From contig NZ_VOOR01000010.1 in assembly GCF_007993045.1 (NCBI RefSeq), positions 62,001 to 126,000 on the forward strand: a stretch of 64,000 nucleotides of DNA, given 5' to 3'. Shown in pieces: positions 58,475-64,000 of the stretch (its first letter is position 1; each line of letters begins with the position of its first letter). The DNA is from Phaeodactylibacter luteus. GTDB lineage: Bacteria > Bacteroidota > Bacteroidia > Chitinophagales > Saprospiraceae. Both the position numbers and the translations under genes were made by a program. Under the pieces are notes generated by a model. The model worked only from the letters and a program-made list of their open reading frames with translations. It had not been told where the DNA came from and did no database searches.

Positions 58475-61125
58475 TCTTTTTCCTTTTTTAAACCTTCCCG
58501 CCTAAGATACCCGCCATCCGCATCGAGCACCCAATATTCGCCCGTCCTGATGTGGCGGGTTGCCCCTTTGACGCCTACAATTACCGGGATGCCCAGCTCT
58601 CTGCCAATGATGGCCGTGTGGGAGAGCAGGGAGCCCTGTTCGCTGGCCAGGCCTGCCGCACGGCTCATCAGGAATACCCAGCCCGGATCGGTCATTGGGG
58701 TGACCAATATTTTCCCTCCCACATCCGCATCTGCCGAAGGCGCATGCAGTACAACAGCCTCCGCACAGATACGGCCGCCCGAAACCCCTGTGCCAGAAAG
58801 GGCACCTGCGGGGACGTCTGGCGGCTGCCCCTGGAACCGGAGCTTTTCCAATTGTTCAATAGGCGCGATGATCCGCCCCGGCAGCTGTTCTTTCTCCCAA
58901 AGGGCAAACTCCCTCTTTCGCCCCAGCACAAGATGCTGCAGATCTGCCCCCTCCCCGCCCAAGAAGCAAGCGCGGGCCTCTCCCAGCTGTAGAAAAAAAA
59001 TATCTTCTGGGGCTGCAATCACCCCCTTTGCGGCCAGTACGGCCCCTAACCGGCCGAAAATCAGCTTTACTGCTCCGTAGGCTTTTGCCCTGCAAAAACG
59101 CATTTCCTCCCGGTTGCGCACCCCATAACGGGCCAACTTGGCCAGCACCTTGACCCACCAAAAGGCAGGGTGCCAGGCCGGCAAAGCTTGTTTCAATGTT
59201 TGCATGGCCTGCCGGGCCCTCCCCTCCTTGCGCATGCGCACCGTGCGCGCTGTCTCTTCCCAATCCATGTATCGTTGCAGAAGGGCGATAAACTGTTCTG
59301 GCGCCTGCTGGAAAGAAAGGGCCTCCAATTTGAGCTCAGCCAGGGTTCGGTGCCCATAATTTTCTAAATGAGACTGCAGCTGGGCATAAAAATCAGGGGA
59401 TTGCCCCCCGGATAAAGCTTGCAGCACTTCTTTGGCAGGCCGGGCGAACAACTGCCTTAAACCGGGGTCTGCCAATACTGCATCCTTTAAAGACAAGGCA
59501 CCGAGCAGAGCCTTTTCCGATCCTGTAGGCGGGCCGCCGCTCAGCAGATCTATGGCTACACCAGGCGCCGCCTGTGGCGCCCACCTTGCCAAAGCACGCT
59601 GCAGCCGCCCAACAGCCTGAAATGCGGCCACATCATTGACCAGCGTCTGATACCACGGCCGGAAGAGCGCCTGCACGGCTGCCTCAAACCTATGCCAGTC
59701 AAAACCCTGACCGCTCTCGTCCGGAGAAGTGGCTTCTAAACGCCGGTAAAATCCCGGGAATGCCGCTAGGAAAGCCCGGTTGCCCTCCCGCAGGCGGAGC
59801 AACAACCTGCAGGCCGTTAAAAACGCCCGGGCATGGTTTTGAAATTTGGCTCGTGCCTGCTCCCGCTCAGGCTTCCGGAGCCCTACCGCTTGCTCCCACG
59901 CGCCAAGGGCACGGGCAGAGCTGTAGATTTGGCCCATGATCTGATACCAGTGCTCCAGGCGGTAGTAAACCCGGCCATGAAAATGCTGGATCAGCTGCCC
60001 CAAGACCGGGCTCAATTTTTCTAGTTCTCGCTTCCTGACCCCAAATGCAGCTGCGCTGCCCCGGAACACCTCTTCGTAAGCCCAGCGGGCAAACGTAAAA
60101 CTGAGCGGCAGTGTTAGGCCGGGGTAACTCTCAACGATATTCGTGTTGTCCAGTATGGCCAGCTCGCCCGCAGGCACGGTGGTAACCGGCCGGGCCTGCA
60201 GCAGCCAGCAACAGCCATCGGCCGTGATCGCAAATTCTATATCTGCCGGCTTCTCCAGCATCTGCTCAGCTCGCCAAGCCTGCTCAGCGATATGCACCGC
60301 TTCTTCCTCCGAAAGGGCGTTCAAAAGCCGCTCCTCCGGCTGTACCGCTGCTAGGGCAGGCCGGCTGCCCCGGCTCAGGCGGACCGCACGGTCTTTATTG
60401 GCTATCTGTGCTCTTACTTCACTGTCTTTACGGTTGACCCAATAGGTATCTGAAGGTACAGCCCCATCCACTAGCCCTAAGCCCTGCCCATAGCCGGCTA
60501 CGATGAGCACATCGGCCAGGTTGCCTTGCACATCCATCGAAAAGGCAACGCCGGAACGCAAGGGGTCCAGCATTTCCTGTACCACGACGCTCACTTGTAT
60601 GCCGCTTAGCGGGAGCCCCAGCTCCTGCCTGTAAGCCAAAGCCCGTAATGCCCAGGCCGAAGCTACGCAGCGCTTCAGCTCAGCGCCCAGGTTGTTGGCG
60701 GTGGCGCCTAAGGCGCTGTAGTGCAGCCCAGCGAAAGACGCCTGTGCACCATCTTCGCCCGTTACGGAAGAGCGCACCGCCACCTCGAAATCTGCCCCGA
60801 ACCTCTCTGCTGTGGCCTCCTGTAGGTGCATGGCCCAATCCGTTGGCCAGTTGGCAGCGGCCCATATACGGCCTATGCTGCTGCTTAAGCTGCTGACGTC
60901 AAGATGCCTGCCTTCCTGCTCAGCCCCTCGGGCCAGCTCTTCAACTTGTCCGATCACAGGCTCCAAGGCCGCCCGTATACTGCTCCAGGGGATGATGAAA
61001 AAGGAAGGGACTTTCAGCCCCTCCGCTTTTAGGCGCAGCAGCTGCCAGGCCTTGCCCCCTACATCGGCTTCTTTGTAACCCCACTTTGCCCCGGCACCCC
61101 ACTCATATATCAGTAAGCGGCCCAT
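58471..61125 (-). CDS. Phosphoenolpyruvate-synthase-like dikinase of the rifampicin phosphotransferase type
   Basis: 884 residues from MGRLLIYEWGAGAKWGYKEA. The frame continues to 61278, but the extra 51 residues are non-homologous and would extend the overlap with ubiA, so the start at 61125 (16-nt overlap) is preferred. An N-terminal PPDK-type ATP-grasp domain runs to about 320 (VAVRSSVTGEDGAQASFAGL, and LQARPVTT at its end), then a long helical middle, then the swivelling phospho-His domain with GSLLSHTAIIGRELGIP (His836). The C-terminal PEP/pyruvate barrel of true PEP synthase is missing, as in rifampicin phosphotransferase. Predicted: ATP + acceptor gives AMP, phosphate and phosphorylated acceptor. 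Confidence 0.87.
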   Translation of the reverse strand: MGRLLIYEWGAGAKWGYKEADVGGKAWQLLRLKAEGLKVPSFFIIPWSSIRAALEPVIGQVEELARGAEQEGRHLDVSSLSSSIGRIWAAANWPTDWAMHLQEATAERFGADFEVAVRSSVTGEDGAQASFAGLHYSALGATANNLGAELKRCVASAWALRALAYRQELGLPLSGIQVSVVVQEMLDPLRSGVAFSMDVQGNLADVLIVAGYGQGLGLVDGAVPSDTYWVNRKDSEVRAQIANKDRAVRLSRGSRPALAAVQPEERLLNALSEEEAVHIAEQAWRAEQMLEKPADIEFAITADGCCWLLQARPVTTVPAGELAILDNTNIVESYPGLTLPLSFTFARWAYEEVFRGSAAAFGVRKRELEKLSPVLGQLIQHFHGRVYYRLEHWYQIMGQIYSSARALGAWEQAVGLRKPEREQARAKFQNHARAFLTACRLLLRLREGNRAFLAAFPGFYRRLEATSPDESGQGFDWHRFEAAVQALFRPWYQTLVNDVAAFQAVGRLQRALARWAPQAAPGVAIDLLSGGPPTGSEKALLGALSLKDAVLADPGLRQLFARPAKEVLQALSGGQSPDFYAQLQSHLENYGHRTLAELKLEALSFQQAPEQFIALLQRYMDWEETARTVRMRKEGRARQAMQTLKQALPAWHPAFWWVKVLAKLARYGVRNREEMRFCRAKAYGAVKLIFGRLGAVLAAKGVIAAPEDIFFLQLGEARACFLGGEGADLQHLVLGRKREFALWEKEQLPGRIIAPIEQLEKLRFQGQPPDVPAGALSGTGVSGGRICAEAVVLHAPSADADVGGKILVTPMTDPGWVFLMSRAAGLASEQGSLLSHTAIIGRELGIPVIVGVKGATRHIRTGEYWVLDADGGYLRREGLKKEKE

Positions 61126-62060
61126 TGCACATCGTATTTCATCAGCAGGTGGGCCAGAAGGTTGAGGAAAAACAGTACCGCAAACCCCATAGCAAACAGG
61201 GTCAGAATGTTGTTTGCAGCTGTAGGCCAAATGATGAACCGGCCATACCCCAATGCCATCGCCCCGGTCAATACCCACATGGCCGGAAAATAGATGCCCC
61301 CAAGCTGTAGCTCACTGCCGAGGTTCAAGCCCAGCCCTCCCATCGCCAAAAGGCAGGCCAATGGGATCACCGCAGCAGCACGTGGGCCAAGGAGCAGGGA
61401 AAAAGTCTCATATTGCGTCTCCTTCCCTGCCCCTCTGATCTTCCTCGATACCTCCCACGCCGTTATGGGCAGGGAAAAAACAGCCAGCACCACAAAATGG
61501 TATAGCCCAAATGCCTCAGCGGGGCTTTGCGCCGCCATAGCGGTATGTATGAGGTAAAAATTGATGGCCCAGGGCAAAGGCTGATGCGTCAACATGGTGA
61601 AAAAAAGGTGCTCCCGATGATACGCTTCCGCAAAGAACCATTTGTAAGTCAATAGCGTGTAGAGCAGGGTCAGCCCAAATACCCACAGGGTGGCCGGAGC
61701 CCAGGCTACATTGATAGCGATAAGGAGGCTAAAGCTCCCCCATGCCAGAAGCTGTAGGTCTTGCTTGAGGACCAGCCCCCGGGGCGTAGCCCGCCAGGGG
61801 AAAAGGCTTTTATCTATCTCGAGGTCTTTGAGGTCATCGAACGCCCTCATCTGTAGCATAAACAGGAAAGCGCTGGCCATCCCTACATAGGCGTAACTGC
61901 CAAAGACTGCTTGCCCGCTTACCGCCGCCTGTACCGAAATGCTCATGCATACATAAAGGGCTAAAACGTAGGGCAGGTAGACCCAAACGGGGAACATCTC
62001 TCTGGCATAAATGAATAGCCGGATGTGGAGCGGTGGCGGAGCGGAGCTTGTTTTTTTCAT
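61110..62060 (-). CDS. UbiA-family prenyltransferase
   Basis: 316 residues, about nine membrane segments. First Asp-rich motif FDDLKDLEID (74-83, D-D-x-x-D-x-x-x-D), followed by WRATPRG; the second Asp-rich region is replaced by WEVSRKIRGAGKETQYETFS. UbiA enzymes transfer polyprenyl chains onto aromatic rings, sugars or, in archaea, geranylgeranylglyceryl phosphate. First gene of the coupled operon, upstream of the dikinase, HMG-CoA reductase and CarS-like genes, which favours a lipid acceptor; the acceptor itself cannot be read from the sequence. Confidence 0.9.
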   Translation of the reverse strand: MKKTSSAPPPLHIRLFIYAREMFPVWVYLPYVLALYVCMSISVQAAVSGQAVFGSYAYVGMASAFLFMLQMRAFDDLKDLEIDKSLFPWRATPRGLVLKQDLQLLAWGSFSLLIAINVAWAPATLWVFGLTLLYTLLTYKWFFAEAYHREHLFFTMLTHQPLPWAINFYLIHTAMAAQSPAEAFGLYHFVVLAVFSLPITAWEVSRKIRGAGKETQYETFSLLLGPRAAAVIPLACLLAMGGLGLNLGSELQLGGIYFPAMWVLTGAMALGYGRFIIWPTAANNILTLFAMGFAVLFFLNLLAHLLMKYDVQWAAY

Positions 62061-62280
62061 GCCTGAGGTTTGGACTTAGAGATGCTACGTTAGCATCTCT
62101 TAATGACGGAAGATCGCTATTTCTTGTCAGCCTGACAAACCTCAATGTCAAAATTCATCCTATGTAGCCCACCAACACCAGATTTCGCTCCGCATCAAAC
62201 TGCGTGCTGCTGCGCCCGGCTCGGTCCCCGAAATAGCCCCTCCACCCAAACGAAGCGGAACCGCACATCCAATAGGCACA

Positions 62281-62405
62281 AACCAGATTGCCCATCAATT
62301 GGGGCCTGCCCCTGCCTCGCAGCAGGTGCCGCTATGCTCCGGGGCTCGCTGTCCGCTCGGCCCTATCGGGCTTAACACCCCTGCGCAGCGCTAGGCCAAT
62401 GCCAG
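62281..62405 (+). repeat. Repeat family A, copy A9 (forward, short variant)
   Basis: Leader CAAACCAGATTGCCC, core CCGCTATGCTCCGGGGCTCG, short insert CCCTATCGGGCTTAACACCC and end CGCTAGGCCAATGCCAGCGT. Confidence 0.85.
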
Positions 62406-62526
62406 CGTTAGACTCGATGCGCCAGAGGCTACTAGAGAATCATCCTGCCCATCCCCCCAACTGAGCGGAACTGAGCATCAGGCCTCCTGCACAGAAAATT
62501 TCCCCGGCGAATTGCCTGTGGAACCT

Positions 62527-62534
62527 TAGCTTTG
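62527..62534 (+). promoter_or_regulatory. Possible -7 box of the TonB receptor gene
   Basis: TAGCTTTG matches TAnnTTTG 28 nt before the ATG; no TTTG at the expected -33 distance. Confidence 0.35.
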
Positions 62535-62562
62535 TGTCATCTTTACACAAATTACTCAGGTG

Positions 62563-64000
62563 ATGAGCCCAACTACAGCCCGCTGTCTACTTTTTTCCAT
62601 GCTACTCCCTTTTGCCAGCCTGCCCCTTTGCGGACAGTCGGTTGCCATAACCGGCAAGGTCGTCGAAGCGGTGCAGAACACACCGGTAGAGTTTGCTACC
62701 GTACTCCTCACCAGCTTGGACAATGACGCCAGCCTGGGCGGCACTACAACAGGCCCCGACGGCTCTTTTGCCCTCGAAGCACCCCACAGCCGCGTGCGCA
62801 TCCAAATCACTTTTATCGGTTTTGCCCCCCGGACCTTGGCCAACTTTGAGCAAGAAGGGGGCACCATCGACCTGGGCGTCGTCCAACTGGCACAAGATCA
62901 GCAGACCTTAGAAGAGGTCGTCGTACGGGCAGAAAAATCACAGACCGTTTTTAAGCTTGACAAGCGGGTGTTCAACGTAGGCAAAGACCTGAGCAGCACC
63001 GGTGCCAGCGCCTTGGAAATCTTGAACAACGTACCCTCTGTAAATGTCAATATTGAAGGAGAAATCGCGCTAAGGGGCAGCACCGGCGTACAGATCCTCA
63101 TCAATGGCAAGCCCTCTGTACTAGCCAGCGAACAAGGCAACGCACTCGGTACGCTCACGGCCGACATGATAGAGCGCATTGAGGTCATCACCAACCCTTC
63201 TGCCAAATATGATGCAGAGGGCACCTCAGGGATCATCAACATCGTTTTGAAGAAAGAAGAGCGGGATGGCATCAACGGATCAGTAACCCTCAATACCGGC
63301 TGGCCGCACAACCACAGCCTCGGGCTTAGCCTCAACCGGCGGACCGAAAAATTCAACCTCTTCAGCCAACTCGGGGCAGGCTACCGGGAATTGCCCAACG
63401 ATGTGCGCAGCACGAACCAAGACCTAAGGTCCGGCAACAGCCTGCTGAGCGAAGGGGAAGAGTTCCGAAACGAAAATTTTTACAACTTCATACTCGGCGC
63501 CGATTACCACATCAACGAGGCCAACGTGCTCACCCTTTCCGGCAATTTCGCCTACGAGATAGAAGACCAGCCTTCTGCCACAGCCTTCGAGTTCCGTGAT
63601 GCTGCCGGGCAGCTCCTTTCCGCTTGGGAAAGGACAGAGTCTACACAGGCCACCAACCCTAAATGGCAGTACGAGCTGCAGTACAAAAAAGACTTTGAGG
63701 ATGACGAGGAGCACATGCTGCTCTTCAGCGCCTTGGGCAGCTTTTTTGGCAAAAGCCAATCTTCTGTATTTGACAACAACACAACGGTTGGAGATACCAG
63801 CTACGCCAGCCAGCAAACGCGAACCGACTTCAAAGAGGCAGAGTACACTTTCAAGCTCGATTACACCCGGCCGGTGTCCGAACAATTCACCATCGAAACG
63901 GGCGCGCAGTACGTCGCAACCGATGTGAGCAATGACTTTGCGGTAAGCAACCTCCAAGATGGGCTATGGGCCAATGACCCCAACTTTACCAATGTCTTCG
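62563..64000 (+). CDS. TonB-dependent receptor / outer membrane beta-barrel protein, 3' end outside window
   Basis: At least 479 codons, open to the right edge. Signal peptide MSPTTARCLLFSMLLPFASL, then a carboxypeptidase-D regulatory-like domain (ITGKVVEAVQNTPVEFATVL, GSFALEAPHSRVRIQITFIG, QTLEEVVV), then the plug domain (ALEILNNVPSVNVNIEGEIA, GVQILINGKPS, IERIEVITNPSAKYDAEGTS) and the first barrel strands. The plug pattern is that of the 'outer membrane beta-barrel' TonB receptor group, whose substrates are mostly unknown. No SusD is visible. Confidence 0.92.
   Translation, partial: MSPTTARCLLFSMLLPFASLPLCGQSVAITGKVVEAVQNTPVEFATVLLTSLDNDASLGGTTTGPDGSFALEAPHSRVRIQITFIGFAPRTLANFEQEGGTIDLGVVQLAQDQQTLEEVVVRAEKSQTVFKLDKRVFNVGKDLSSTGASALEILNNVPSVNVNIEGEIALRGSTGVQILINGKPSVLASEQGNALGTLTADMIERIEVITNPSAKYDAEGTSGIINIVLKKEERDGINGSVTLNTGWPHNHSLGLSLNRRTEKFNLFSQLGAGYRELPNDVRSTNQDLRSGNSLLSEGEEFRNENFYNFILGADYHINEANVLTLSGNFAYEIEDQPSATAFEFRDAAGQLLSAWERTESTQATNPKWQYELQYKKDFEDDEEHMLLFSALGSFFGKSQSSVFDNNTTVGDTSYASQQTRTDFKEAEYTFKLDYTRPVSEQFTIETGAQYVATDVSNDFAVSNLQDGLWANDPNFTNVF

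Larger units (their letters stand above)
62061..62562. other. Non-coding interval with repeat A9 and a -7-like box
   Basis: About 500 bases between divergent genes. It contains repeat A9 (62281-62405) and TAGCTTTG (62527-62534) before the TonB receptor gene. A frame covering A9 is translated repeat. Confidence 0.6.

Overview
This window is bacterial chromosome, about 53-55% GC by eye, from a member of the Bacteroidota. The support is a gldC gliding gene, DUF4249, DUF4252 and DUF4836 lipoproteins, a FecI/FecR-type sigma/anti-sigma pair, a TonB-dependent receptor with a carboxypeptidase-like N-terminal domain, a chitinase ending in a type IX secretion-like domain, and promoters of the TTTG-N20-TAnnTTTG type. 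The gene set suggests a marine Saprospiria relative (Lewinella/Phaeodactylibacter-like); that placement is inference. Both ends cut a gene: a heavy-metal P-type ATPase on the left and a TonB-dependent receptor on the right.

Layout. 1-9 kb: ATPase tail, PhoB/PhoR-like two-component pair, transaldolase, SRP RNA with a textbook Bacteroidota promoter, gldC, a short-chain oxidoreductase, a DUF4249 lipoprotein and a CopA-type copper ATPase. 9-22 kb: lipoproteins, gamma-glutamyltransferase, MFS carrier, AraC regulator, LpxH-like hydrolase, PIG-L deacetylase, GH18 chitinase and metZ. 22-25 kb: sulfate activation operon cysC-cysD-cysN. 25-34 kb: lectin-OmpA protein, ECF sigma/FecR pair, Na+/alanine symporter, GNAT fusion, PAP2 phosphatase and LptF/G permease. 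34-37.5 kb: ECF sigma factor, putative anti-sigma factor and three DUF4252 proteins. 37.8-49.5 kb: a large BNR/sortilin-like protein, photolyase, FtsE, CcmE and CcmF, and a DUF4836 lipoprotein. 49.7-53.7 kb: tRNA region and a small nuclease island. 54.5-62 kb: an isoprenoid/lipid gene cluster.

Two places stand out. The first is the tRNA region. tRNA-Leu(UAA) at 50532-50853 is split by a 234-nt group I intron between U34 and A35, the same site and sequence core as the cyanobacterial/plastid intron. Upstream, two identical tRNA-Gly(GCC) genes are preceded by 52-nt tandem units (four plus one) that copy the first 12 nt of the tRNA but carry an 18-nt palindrome in place of its D-loop. The second is an ATGA-coupled operon on the minus strand: UbiA prenyltransferase, rifampicin-phosphotransferase-like dikinase, HMG-CoA reductase fused to an APH/choline-kinase-like domain, and a CDP-archaeol-synthase-like protein. 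It is flanked by a CDP-alcohol phosphatidyltransferase and an isoprenylcysteine-methyltransferase-like enzyme. Together they look like a route from mevalonate to a prenyl-based (perhaps archaeal-type) polar lipid.

The intergenic spaces are populated by non-coding repeats. Family A is a GC-rich element with degenerate terminal inverted repeats (nine clear copies and one decayed). A second group consists of 156-164-nt TA-flanked MITE-like elements: three copies of type B, each exactly 163 nt, and one each of C and D. Their terminal repeats differ, but they share an internal core and a stem that covaries between types. Several MITEs sit inside A copies.
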